A stretch of 64,000 nt of DNA, from NCBI RefSeq assembly GCF_019145205.1, contig NZ_JAHSTT010000004.1, positions 372,001 to 436,000 of the forward strand, in the 5' to 3' direction. The DNA comes from Pseudomonas khavaziana. GTDB taxonomy: Bacteria; Pseudomonadota; Gammaproteobacteria; Pseudomonadales; Pseudomonadaceae. Both the position numbers and the translations under genes were made by a program. Under the pieces are notes generated by a model. It saw only the letters and a program-made list of their open reading frames with translations. It was not told the DNA's origin and ran no database searches. Of the stretch, positions 38,594 to 46,577 are shown piece after piece. Within the stretch, counting starts at the first letter, position 1; each line of letters starts with the position of its first letter.

Positions 38594-39382
38594 TCAGGGC
38601 AGCGGTGTTACATCAATGCGATAAGGCTCAAAGATCTTCAGCATCTGGCCATTGTCCCGAAGGCCCTTGAGCAACGCGGAAAACGCATCACCCGTGATCG
38701 GTGCCTTGGGACGCAGCAATGCGTAATGGTGGTAAACCTGGTCAATGCGCTCCGACACCAGGAACTGCCCGGCCATGCTCGCGTTGCGCACCATGAAATC
38801 ACTCAGGTAAGAACGGGTGACCAGCGCGATATCCGCACGCCCACGGGCCACCATCAGCAAGTTGCTGTCATGGGAATAGGTCAACGTGGCGTTGAAGTGT
38901 TCGGCCATGTTTTTGGGGTCGGGGTTGAAGTTGGCAAAGGCGTAGTGATACCCACTGAATACCGCCAGGCGTTTGCCGGTGAGATCGGCGAAGTAACTCT
39001 GGTCGCGCCCGGCCTGGCGTTGGGCGACGAAGATTTCTGCGTCTTCCAGGCCCATGTCGACGCTGGTATGGGCTATCTCCTGCCAGCCCCAGGTGGGGTT
39101 TTCGAAGATCGCCATATCGACCCGACCTTGCTCGAAGTCGCGAAAACGCCGGGGGATAGAGGTGGGTACCAGTACAAACTGATAGTCGCTTTGCTCAGCG
39201 TTCAGCGCCTCGAGCAATTGCGGCAGCAAACCGGTGTCGGCCCCTTGCTCGGGACGTACGGTGTAGGGCGGAAAGTGCGCCGCACCGACCCTCACCAATT
39301 GCGCAGCACCCGCCTGCGTCCAGGCGGCGCTGCCCAGTGCCCATAATGTAAATCCTGCAGCCAGCCGCCATGGCGAAAACAT
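38594..39382 (-). CDS. Periplasmic solute-binding protein (SBP_bac_3-like)
   Basis: Periplasmic amino-acid-type binding protein, 262 aa. It has a signal peptide (LAAGFTLWALGSAAWTQAGA) and the two-lobe fold starting LVRVGAAHFPPYTV with the internal GRVDMAIFENP and LTGKRLAVFSGYHY segments. No transporter genes are adjacent, so it may be an orphan binding protein or part of a signalling system. The ATG at 39382 gives a clean signal peptide; GTG at 39394 and TTG at 39445 are open upstream, and no strong ribosome binding site decides between them. Ligand unknown. Confidence 0.8.
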   Translation of the reverse strand: MFSPWRLAAGFTLWALGSAAWTQAGAAQLVRVGAAHFPPYTVRPEQGADTGLLPQLLEALNAEQSDYQFVLVPTSIPRRFRDFEQGRVDMAIFENPTWGWQEIAHTSVDMGLEDAEIFVAQRQAGRDQSYFADLTGKRLAVFSGYHYAFANFNPDPKNMAEHFNATLTYSHDSNLLMVARGRADIALVTRSYLSDFMVRNASMAGQFLVSERIDQVYHHYALLRPKAPITGDAFSALLKGLRDNGQMLKIFEPYRIDVTPLP

Positions 39383-39404
39383 CGAGGCACACACCGTTGA
39401 ATTC

Positions 39405-39459
39405 TTTGATGGCGATAAGCTAGGCGTTTTTATCTGGAGAGACAACTTTCGCCATCAAA
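39405..39459. promoter_or_regulatory. Spaced inverted repeat upstream of the binding protein
   Basis: TTTGATGGCGA (39405-39415) and TCGCCATCAAA (39449-39459) are perfect 11-bp inverted arms 33 bp apart, in the gap between the binding protein and atuR 3-prime end. It could be an operator pair or a hairpin in the leader. Confidence 0.45.
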
Positions 39460-39475
39460 TTTAATAACTTGCGCC

Positions 39476-40099
39476 TCAGTCTGACTTAAGCACCATCAGC
39501 AAGGCCTCTTCAGCCAACTCTTCAAGGGTCAGGCTGCCCTGGGCGCGGAACCAGGTGGTGGTCCACGACAGCGCGCCGGTCAGGAAGCGTCGGGTGATAA
39601 ACACGTCGCCCCTGATATAGCCGGCGGCCTTGGCCTCACCCAAAACCTGCAGCCAGATCTGCTCGTACACGTCACGCAGGGCCAGCACCTGGGCCTGGCC
39701 TTCAGCCGACAGCGAGCGCCATTCGTAGACCAGCACCGCCATGGCCTCGCCACTGCCGCCCATGATCGACTGCAACTCACAGCGAATCAGCGCCAGCACA
39801 CGCTCGCGTACGTTAGTCGCTTCCTCCAGCGAAGCACGCATCAACGCGGTGTTGTAACGGATGGTTTCTTCCATCACTGCCCGCAGGATCTCATCCTTGC
39901 TCTTGAAGTGATGAAAGATGCTGCCGGACTGGATGCCCACGGCGCTGGCCAGATCCCGCACTGTGGTGCGCTCAAAGCCCTTGTTGCGAAACAAGTGAGC
40001 TGCGGTTTGCAGCAATTTGCCCCGCGCACTTTCCGGGTCGGTCAATTGGCCACCGTCGACCATGGTGCGCATCACCCCCAGGGCTTTGTGCTCATCCAC
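39476..40099 (-). CDS. atuR: TetR-family repressor AtuR
   Basis: TetR-type transcriptional repressor of the atu genes, 207 aa. The helix-turn-helix is FRNKGFERTTVRDLASAVGI then SGSIFHHFKSKDEIL; the rest is the ligand-binding helical domain. The GTG at 40099 (VDEHKALG) is preferred because AAGGAG lies 7 bases upstream; the frame stays open to a TTG at 40138. It is divergent from atuA, with two palindromic operators in the gap. The inducer is inferred to be a CoA ester of the terpene pathway, from the P. aeruginosa counterpart. Confidence 0.9.
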   Translation of the reverse strand: MDEHKALGVMRTMVDGGQLTDPESARGKLLQTAAHLFRNKGFERTTVRDLASAVGIQSGSIFHHFKSKDEILRAVMEETIRYNTALMRASLEEATNVRERVLALIRCELQSIMGGSGEAMAVLVYEWRSLSAEGQAQVLALRDVYEQIWLQVLGEAKAAGYIRGDVFITRRFLTGALSWTTTWFRAQGSLTLEELAEEALLMVLKSD

Positions 40100-40154
40100 G
40101 CTACTCTCCTTCACTTCTGCTGACGTCTTGGGCGGCAATTTAGGCCGTGGCAGC

Positions 40155-40176
40155 TACCCAAGCAAGCGCTTGGGTA
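40155..40176. promoter_or_regulatory. AtuR operator 1
   Basis: TACCCAAGC-AAGC-GCTTGGGTA: perfect 9-bp arms around 4 bp. It lies between atuR and atuA, 43 bp centre to centre from operator 2. Confidence 0.75.
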
Positions 40177-40199
40177 AAACTTGTGACCGGAGTTTACAA

Positions 40200-40217
40200 A
40201 CCAAGCGCTTGCTTGGT
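40200..40217. promoter_or_regulatory. AtuR operator 2
   Basis: ACCAAGC-GCTT-GCTTGGT: perfect 7-bp arms around 4 bp, with the same CCAAGC half-site core as operator 1. It lies 36 bp before the atuA ATG. Confidence 0.75.
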
Positions 40218-40252
40218 AGTCTCGACACCAGCCATTAGAGCAAGGATTTCTC

Positions 40253-42031
40253 ATGAGCAAGACGGTTCGTATCGGCTGCGCCAGCGCCTTCTGGGGCGAC
40301 ACCTGCACCGCTGCCGCCCAGCTGGTGCATGACGGTGCCTTGGATTACCTGGTGTTCGACTATTTGGCCGAGGTCACGATGTCGATCCTGGCCGGTGCGC
40401 GCATGAAAGACCCCAAGGCCGGTTACGCCACGGATTTTGTCGAGGTGCTCACGCCCTTGCTGGCGGATATCCAGCGCCAGGGTATCCGCGTGATCAGCAA
40501 TGCCGGCGGCATCAACCCCCAGGCATGCGCCGCCGCGCTGCAAGCGGCCTGCGACCAGGCCGGCAACGGGCTGAAAATCGCTGTGTTGCTCGGCGATGAC
40601 CTGCAACCCCAGCTCAAGCACCTGGCCACGGTCACCGACATGTTCACCGGTGCCCCTCTGCCGCCTCTGTGCGTATCCGCCAATGCCTATCTCGGTGCGC
40701 CAGGCATCGCCCAGGCCCTGGAGCTGGGCGCCGATATCGTTATCACCGGCAGGGTGGTCGACAGTGCAGTGGTCAGCGCAGCACTGGTGCATGAATTCAA
40801 CTGGTCATGGCAAGACTACGATCGCCTGGCGCAGGCCGCCCTGGCCGGGCATATCATCGAATGCGGCGCCCAGTGCACCGGCGGCAACTTCACCGATTGG
40901 CGCGATGTGCCGGACTACGAGCACATCGGTTTCCCCATCGTCGAAGTCAGCGCCGACGGCCAGTTCACCGTGAACAAGGTCGAGGGCAGCGGCGGACTGA
41001 TCAGCGAACTGAGCGTGGCTGAACAGCTGCTGTATGAAATCGGCGACCCGCGTGCCTACCTGCTGCCGGACGTGATCTGCGATTTCAGCCAGGTCGAATT
41101 GCAGCAACAGGGCAAACACTCTGTACGCCTGCATGGCGCCAGGGGACTGCCACCCACCGATCAGTACAAGGTCAGCGCCACCTACCCCGATGGCTTTCGC
41201 TGTACCGCCAGTTGCCTGCTTGCAGGCATTGACGCAGTGGCCAAGGCCGAGCGGGTCAGCGAGGCGATCATCAACAAGACCTCGGAGCTGTTCAGCCAAC
41301 GTGGCTGGGCGCCCTACTCCGAGGTCAATATCGAACTGCTCGGCAGCGAAGCCACCTACGGTACCCATGCACGGCGTGAGGATTGCCGCGAGGTGGTGGT
41401 CAAGCTCGCCGTACGGCACCCGAGCAAGCAGGCGCTGGTGCTGTTCGCCCGCGAGATCGCCCAGGCAGCCACCGGCATGGCGCCGGGGTTGACCGGCATC
41501 GTCGGCGGGCGGCCCACGGTGTATCCGCTGATCCGGCTGTTTTCGTTCCTGATCGACAAATCGTGCTGCGAAGTGGTCATCGACTACCAAGGCCAACGCC
41601 ATACTGTCGAACTGCCCGCCTCTGCCGCCATGCTCACCCCGGCCGCACCCATTGAGCCCGCCAAACCCAAGGGTCGCGCCGACGCCAATGTACCGCTGGT
41701 GAAACTTGCCGTGGCGCGCTCCGGTGACAAGGGCAACCACAGCAATATCGGCGTGATCGCCCGCCACCCCGACTACCTGCCGTGGATCGCCGAAACGCTG
41801 ACCCCGGAGGTGATCGTCGACTGGATGGGCCATGTGCTCGATCCGATCTGTGGCCGTGTAGAACGCTGGTATTTGCCCGGCAGCCACAGCCTGAATTTCC
41901 TGCTGGAAAATGCCTTGGGCGGTGGCGGCATCGCCAGCCTGCGCATCGACCCGCAAGGCAAGGCCTTCGCCCAGCAGTTGCTGGAAATTCCCATCGCCGT
42001 GCCGCAGCACATCGCCGATCAATTGACCTAA
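40253..42031 (+). CDS. atuA: Acyclic terpene utilization protein AtuA
   Basis: AtuA/DUF1446-family protein, 592 aa, first gene of the citronellol/geraniol operon. It starts [20 protein letters not shown], contains [12 protein letters not shown] and [13 protein letters not shown] typical of the family, and has a separate C-terminal domain (about 480-592, [20 protein letters not shown]). AAGGA precedes the ATG. P. aeruginosa atuA is required for growth on citronellol, but its enzymatic step is not established to my knowledge. atuB begins 12 bp after the stop. Confidence 0.93.
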   Translation: MSKTVRIGCASAFWGDTCTAAAQLVHDGALDYLVFDYLAEVTMSILAGARMKDPKAGYATDFVEVLTPLLADIQRQGIRVISNAGGINPQACAAALQAACDQAGNGLKIAVLLGDDLQPQLKHLATVTDMFTGAPLPPLCVSANAYLGAPGIAQALELGADIVITGRVVDSAVVSAALVHEFNWSWQDYDRLAQAALAGHIIECGAQCTGGNFTDWRDVPDYEHIGFPIVEVSADGQFTVNKVEGSGGLISELSVAEQLLYEIGDPRAYLLPDVICDFSQVELQQQGKHSVRLHGARGLPPTDQYKVSATYPDGFRCTASCLLAGIDAVAKAERVSEAIINKTSELFSQRGWAPYSEVNIELLGSEATYGTHARREDCREVVVKLAVRHPSKQALVLFAREIAQAATGMAPGLTGIVGGRPTVYPLIRLFSFLIDKSCCEVVIDYQGQRHTVELPASAAMLTPAAPIEPAKPKGRADANVPLVKLAVARSGDKGNHSNIGVIARHPDYLPWIAETLTPEVIVDWMGHVLDPICGRVERWYLPGSHSLNFLLENALGGGGIASLRIDPQGKAFAQQLLEIPIAVPQHIADQLT

Positions 42032-42043
42032 AGGACCCTCGCC

Positions 42044-42916
42044 GTGGCCTTCAACTCGATCTTCAAAGCCGACCTGTTCCAGGGGCAAACCGTGATTGTC
42101 ACCGGTGGCGGCAGTGGCATTGGCCGCTGCACCGCCCATGAACTGGCGGCCCTTGGCGCCCTTATCATCCTGGTGGGGCGCAAGACGGACAAGCTGCAGA
42201 AGGTCGCGGCGGAAATTGCCGAAGACGACGGCATCGCCCATTGGCTGGCCTGCGATATCCGTGATGAAGAGGCGGTGAAGACGTTAGTCGCCCAGGTCAT
42301 GCACGATCACGGCCCGATCCATGGCCTGGTCAATAACGCGGGCGGCCAATATCCGTCGCCCCTGGCCGCGATCAATCAAAAAGGCTTTGAAACCGTACTG
42401 CGCACCAACCTGGTGGGCGGTTTCCTGATGGCGCGGGAAGTGTTCAACCAGTCAATGAGCCAACACGGCGGCGCCATCGTCAACATGCTCGCCGACATGT
42501 GGGGCGGCATGCCCGGCATGGGCCACTCCGGCGCGGCGCGCTCAGGCATGGACAACTTCACCAAGACCGCTGCGTTTGAATGGGGTTATGCCGGGGTGCG
42601 TGTGAACGCCGTGGCCCCCGGTTGGATCGCCTCCAGCGGCATGGATACCTATGAAGGCGCGTTCAAGGCGGTGATCCCGACCCTACGCGAACATGTACCG
42701 CTCAAGCGTATCGGCACCGAGTCGGAAGTCAGCGCCGCCATCGTGTTTCTGCTCAGCCCGGCCGCGGCCTTCGTCAGCGGCAGCACCCTGCGCATCGACG
42801 GCGCCGCCAGCCTGGGCAGCCGGGCGTGGCCGCTGCACAAGGCGCAGGCGCCGAGCGAACCGTTCAATGGTTTCCACCGCGCCTACCTGCCGGATGTACT
42901 CAAGGTGGAGCGATAA
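42044..42916 (+). CDS. atuB: SDR-family oxidoreductase AtuB
   Basis: Short-chain dehydrogenase/reductase, 290 aa, with the cofactor motif TGGGSGIG (near residue 20) and NNAGG. The active-site region reads MGHSGAARSGMDNFTK, like peroxisomal trans-2-enoyl-CoA reductase and 2,4-dienoyl-CoA reductase types: the Lys is kept but the usual YxxxK tyrosine is absent. It begins with GTG after AAAGGA. In P. aeruginosa the gene belongs to the Atu operon; the exact reduction or oxidation step is uncertain. Confidence 0.9.
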   Translation: MAFNSIFKADLFQGQTVIVTGGGSGIGRCTAHELAALGALIILVGRKTDKLQKVAAEIAEDDGIAHWLACDIRDEEAVKTLVAQVMHDHGPIHGLVNNAGGQYPSPLAAINQKGFETVLRTNLVGGFLMAREVFNQSMSQHGGAIVNMLADMWGGMPGMGHSGAARSGMDNFTKTAAFEWGYAGVRVNAVAPGWIASSGMDTYEGAFKAVIPTLREHVPLKRIGTESEVSAAIVFLLSPAAAFVSGSTLRIDGAASLGSRAWPLHKAQAPSEPFNGFHRAYLPDVLKVER

Positions 42917-42920
42917 CCCT

Positions 42921-44537
42921 ATGCCAATGATTGAAAGCCTGATCGACACCCACAGCCCGCAGTTCGCGCAAAACCGCGAGGCCATGTTGGCCACCATCGC
43001 CCAGTTGCGCCAACTGGAGCACACCCTGCTTGCCAAGGCCCAGGAAGCCAAGCCCAAGTTCGACAAGCGCGGCCAACTGCTGCCCCGCGAGCGCCTCAAC
43101 CTGCTGCTCGACCCCGGCGCGCCGTTTCTCGAATTGGCCAGCCTTGCCGGCTACAAACTCCACGACGACAAGGATGGCAGCGCCGCCGGTGGCGGGCTGA
43201 TTGCCGGTATCGGCTATGTCAGCGGTGTACGCATGCTGGTGGTGGCCAACAACAGCGCAATCAAGGGCGGCACCATTTCTCCCTCCGGCCTGAAAAAATC
43301 CCTGCGCCTGCAACAGATCGCCATGGAAAACAAACTGCCGGTGGTGACCCTGGCCGAAAGCGGCGGTGCCAACCTCAACTATGCCGCCGAGATTTTCGTC
43401 GAGGGCGCGCGCAGCTTCGCCAACCAGGCGCGGATGTCGGCCATGGGCCTGCCGCAGGTCACGGTGGTGCACGGCTCGGCCACCGCCGGCGGTGCGTATC
43501 AACCGGGCTTGTCGGATTACGTAGTGGTGGTGCGCGGCAAGGCCAAGCTGTTCCTCGCCGGACCACCGCTGCTCAAGGCCGCTACCGGCGAAATCGCCAG
43601 CGACGAGGCACTGGGCGGCGCCGAGATGCACGCGCAAACCGCGGGCACTGCTGAGTACCTGGCGGAAAACGATGCCGACGGTGTGCGCATCGTGCGTGAA
43701 GTTGTCGGCTTGCTGGCGTGGAATCAGCGTCTGCCCCTCGCGCCCAAACGGGCCTACGCAGAGCCGCTGTATCCCATTGAAGAGTTGCTGGGGCTGATCC
43801 CCGATGATCCGAAAAAACCCTACGACGTGCGCGAGATCCTCGCACGCCTGGCCGACGGCTCGCACTTTCTTGAATTCAAGGGCGAGTTCGACGCCCACAC
43901 CGTCTGCGGCCACCTGCAGATCCAGGGGCGCGCCGTCGGCGTGATCGGCAACAACGGTCCCATCACGCCCAAGGGCGCGAGCAAGGCCGCGCAGTTTATC
44001 CAGCTGTGTGACCAGAGCCGCACACCATTGCTGTTCCTGCACAACACCACCGGTTTCATGGTCGGCACCGAGTCTGAACAACAAGGGGTGATCAAGCACG
44101 GCGCAAAGATGATCCAGGCGGTGGCCAACGCCCGCGTGCCGAAGCTCACCATTGTCGTCGGCGGTTCCTACGGTGCCGGCAACTATGCGATGTGCGGCCG
44201 CGGCCTGGACCCACGCTTTATCTTTGCCTGGCCCAACAGCCGCACGGCGGTGATGGGCGGCGCGCAGGCCGGCAAGGTGCTGCGCATCGTCACCGAAGCC
44301 AAGCAGTTGAAGGATGGCCTGGTACCCGATCCCAAGGTGCTGGACATGCTCGAACAGGTCACCGCGCAGAAGCTCGACAGCCAATCCACCGCGCTCTACG
44401 GCAGCGCCAACCTGTGGGACGACGGGCTGATCGATCCACGGGATACCCGTACCTTGCTCGGGTTTCTATTGGATATCTGTGATGAAGCCGAACGGCGGCA
44501 ACTGCAACCGAACAGCTTTGGTGTAGCGCGTTTCTAA
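42921..44537 (+). CDS. atuC: Geranyl-CoA carboxylase, carboxyltransferase (beta) subunit AtuC
   Basis: Carboxyltransferase subunit of geranyl-CoA carboxylase, 538 aa. The two crotonase-like halves carry the acyl-CoA and carboxybiotin sites: PRERLNLLLDPGAPFLEL near the N-terminus, ESGGANLNY, and in the second half NNTTGFMVG and GGSYGAGNYAMCGR. It pairs with biotin subunit AtuF (three genes on) to carboxylate geranyl-CoA to isohexenylglutaconyl-CoA. The frame is open far upstream inside atuB, but the ATG at 42921 (MPMIESLIDTHS), 4 bp after the atuB stop with GGAG upstream, is the start. Confidence 0.94.
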   Translation: MPMIESLIDTHSPQFAQNREAMLATIAQLRQLEHTLLAKAQEAKPKFDKRGQLLPRERLNLLLDPGAPFLELASLAGYKLHDDKDGSAAGGGLIAGIGYVSGVRMLVVANNSAIKGGTISPSGLKKSLRLQQIAMENKLPVVTLAESGGANLNYAAEIFVEGARSFANQARMSAMGLPQVTVVHGSATAGGAYQPGLSDYVVVVRGKAKLFLAGPPLLKAATGEIASDEALGGAEMHAQTAGTAEYLAENDADGVRIVREVVGLLAWNQRLPLAPKRAYAEPLYPIEELLGLIPDDPKKPYDVREILARLADGSHFLEFKGEFDAHTVCGHLQIQGRAVGVIGNNGPITPKGASKAAQFIQLCDQSRTPLLFLHNTTGFMVGTESEQQGVIKHGAKMIQAVANARVPKLTIVVGGSYGAGNYAMCGRGLDPRFIFAWPNSRTAVMGGAQAGKVLRIVTEAKQLKDGLVPDPKVLDMLEQVTAQKLDSQSTALYGSANLWDDGLIDPRDTRTLLGFLLDICDEAERRQLQPNSFGVARF

Positions 44538-44560
44538 CGACGGCCAGGAGAACCATAAAA

Positions 44561-45718
44561 ATGATCTTCACCCAGGAACACCAGGAACTGCGCCGCACCG
44601 TGCGCGCCTTCGTCGACCGCGAGATCAACCCCCATGTGGATGAATGGGAAAAAGCCGGGCGTTTTCCTATCCATGAAATCTTCCGCAAAGCCGGCGACCT
44701 CGGTCTGCTGGGCATTTCCAAGCCGGAGCAGTTCGGCGGCATGGGCCTTGACTACAGCTATTCCATCGTCGCTGCGGAAGAATTCGGCAGCATTCGCTGT
44801 GGCGGCATCCCCATGTCCATCGGCGTGCAGACCGACATGTGCACCCCGGCCCTGGCCCGCTTCGGCTGCGATGAACTGCGCGACGAATTCCTGCGCCCGG
44901 CCATCAGCGGCGAACAGGTCGGTTGCATCGGTGTTTCGGAAGCCGGCGCCGGCTCCGATGTGGCCGGGCTCAAGACCCATGCGCGCAAGGACGGCGGCGA
45001 CTACGTGATCAACGGCAGCAAGATGTGGATCACCAACTCGCCCAGCGCCGACTTTATCTGCCTGCTGGCCAACACCTCCGATGACAAGCCGCACATCAGC
45101 AAATCGTTGATCATGGTGCCGATGAACACCCCGGGCATCAGCGTCAGCCCGCCCCTGGAAAAGCTCGGCATGCACAGCTCCGAGACCGCCCAGGTGTTCT
45201 TCGACGGCGTGCGCGTGCCGCAGCGCAACCGCATCGGCCAGGAAGGTGCGGGCTTCATGATGCAGATGTTGCAATTCCAGGAAGAGCGCCTGTTTGGCGC
45301 GGCCAATATGATCAAGGGCCTGGAGTACTGCATCGACAGCACCATCGCGTACTGCAAGGAGCGCCAGACCTTCGGCAAAGCGTTGATCGACAACCAGGTG
45401 ATCCATTTCCGCCTGGCCGAACTTGCCACTGAAATCGAATGCCTGCGCGCCTTGGTCTACCAAGCCACCGAGCAATACATCAAGGGCCAGGACGTCACTC
45501 GCCTGGCGTCGATGGCCAAGCTCAAGGCCGGGCGGCTGGGCCGCGAGGTCAGCGACAGCTGCCTGCAATATTGGGGCGGCATGGGCTTCATGTGGGACAA
45601 CCCGGTGGCCCGCGCCTATCGCGACGTGCGCCTGGTGTCGATTGGCGGCGGCGCCGACGAAATCATGCTGGGCATCATCTGCAAACTGATGGGCACCCTG
45701 CCCGGTAAAAAGCCATGA
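44561..45718 (+). CDS. atuD: Acyl-CoA (citronellyl-CoA) dehydrogenase AtuD
   Basis: FAD-dependent acyl-CoA dehydrogenase, 385 aa. Family motifs: GCIGVSEAGAGSDVAGLKT (flavin site), KMWITNSPSADF, and C-terminal QYWGGMGFMWDNPVARAYRD. Within the atu operon it is expected to oxidise citronellyl-CoA to geranyl-CoA. CAGGAG 10 bases upstream supports the ATG. The stop overlaps the atuE start (ATGA), indicating coupled translation. Confidence 0.93.
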   Translation: MIFTQEHQELRRTVRAFVDREINPHVDEWEKAGRFPIHEIFRKAGDLGLLGISKPEQFGGMGLDYSYSIVAAEEFGSIRCGGIPMSIGVQTDMCTPALARFGCDELRDEFLRPAISGEQVGCIGVSEAGAGSDVAGLKTHARKDGGDYVINGSKMWITNSPSADFICLLANTSDDKPHISKSLIMVPMNTPGISVSPPLEKLGMHSSETAQVFFDGVRVPQRNRIGQEGAGFMMQMLQFQEERLFGAANMIKGLEYCIDSTIAYCKERQTFGKALIDNQVIHFRLAELATEIECLRALVYQATEQYIKGQDVTRLASMAKLKAGRLGREVSDSCLQYWGGMGFMWDNPVARAYRDVRLVSIGGGADEIMLGIICKLMGTLPGKKP

Positions 45719-46476
45719 ACACCTTGCTGCTCGAAGCCCATAACGGCGTGCTGCATATCACCCTCAACCGGCCCGAATGTCGCAATGCGATGAGCCTGGC
45801 AATGGTCAAGGAACTGCGTGCGGTATTGGCGCAGCTGGACAGCCAGGTGCGCGCCGTGGTGATCAGTGGTGCGGGCGGGCACTTTTGCGCGGGGGCCGAT
45901 GTGAAGGACTTGGTCGGCGCAGGCGCTCAGTTGCAAGGGTTGAACCGGGCATTTGGGACTTTGCTGCAAGAGATAGAGGCGCTGCCGCAGGCAGTGATTG
46001 TGCTGGTGCAAGGCGCCGTGCTGGGCGGCGGCTTTGGCTTGGTGTGCGTGAGTGATATTGCGATCGCCGACCACCAGGCCCAGTTCGGCTTGCCCGAGAC
46101 CCGCCTGGGGTTGCTGCCAGCGCAGATTGCGCCGTTTGTGGTCAAGCGTATCGGGCTGACCCAGGCACGCCGACTGGCACTGACGGCGGCACGGTTCGAT
46201 GGGGTTGAAGCCGAGCGGTTGGGGGTAGTGCATTTTGTCGAGCTCGATGCCCAAGCACTGGCTCAGCGTCTGGACGAAGTGCTTGGACAAGTGCTGCAGT
46301 GTGCGCCGGCGGCTAATGCGCGGACCAAATCCCTGTTGCTGGCCAGCGTGGATGAGCCGCTTGGTGCCGTGCTGGACCGCGGGGCGCAGTGGTTTGCCGA
46401 GGCAGTGGCGAGCGAGGAAGGGATTGAGGGCACACAGGCGTTTGTGCACAAGCGCAAGCCTCGGTGGGCTCGCTGA
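45715..46476 (+). CDS. atuE: Enoyl-CoA hydratase AtuE (isohexenylglutaconyl-CoA hydratase)
   Basis: Crotonase-fold hydratase, 253 aa. It has ISGAGGHFCAGADVKDL (first oxyanion-hole strand) and VLGGGFGLVCVSDIAIA with GLPETRLGLLPAQIAP containing the catalytic Glu region. In the pathway it hydrates isohexenylglutaconyl-CoA, the product of AtuC/AtuF. It overlaps atuD by 4 bp. A 101-bp gap with a single REP separates it from atuF, unlike the tight spacing before it. Confidence 0.92.
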   Translation: MNTLLLEAHNGVLHITLNRPECRNAMSLAMVKELRAVLAQLDSQVRAVVISGAGGHFCAGADVKDLVGAGAQLQGLNRAFGTLLQEIEALPQAVIVLVQGAVLGGGFGLVCVSDIAIADHQAQFGLPETRLGLLPAQIAPFVVKRIGLTQARRLALTAARFDGVEAERLGVVHFVELDAQALAQRLDEVLGQVLQCAPAANARTKSLLLASVDEPLGAVLDRGAQWFAEAVASEEGIEGTQAFVHKRKPRWAR

Positions 46477-46514
46477 ATGGGGTGGATATTTACCGGATGT
46501 ACGCAGACCGAAAT

Positions 46515-46538
46515 GTGGGAGGGGGCTTGCTCCCGATG
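46515..46538. repeat. Single REP unit between atuE and atuF
   Basis: GTGGGAGGGGGCTTGCTCCC appears alone, without the inverted partner seen at the other sites. Confidence 0.85.
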
Positions 46539-46577
46539 AGGCCAGAACAGCCAATCCATCCTTCAAGGAATAGACCA

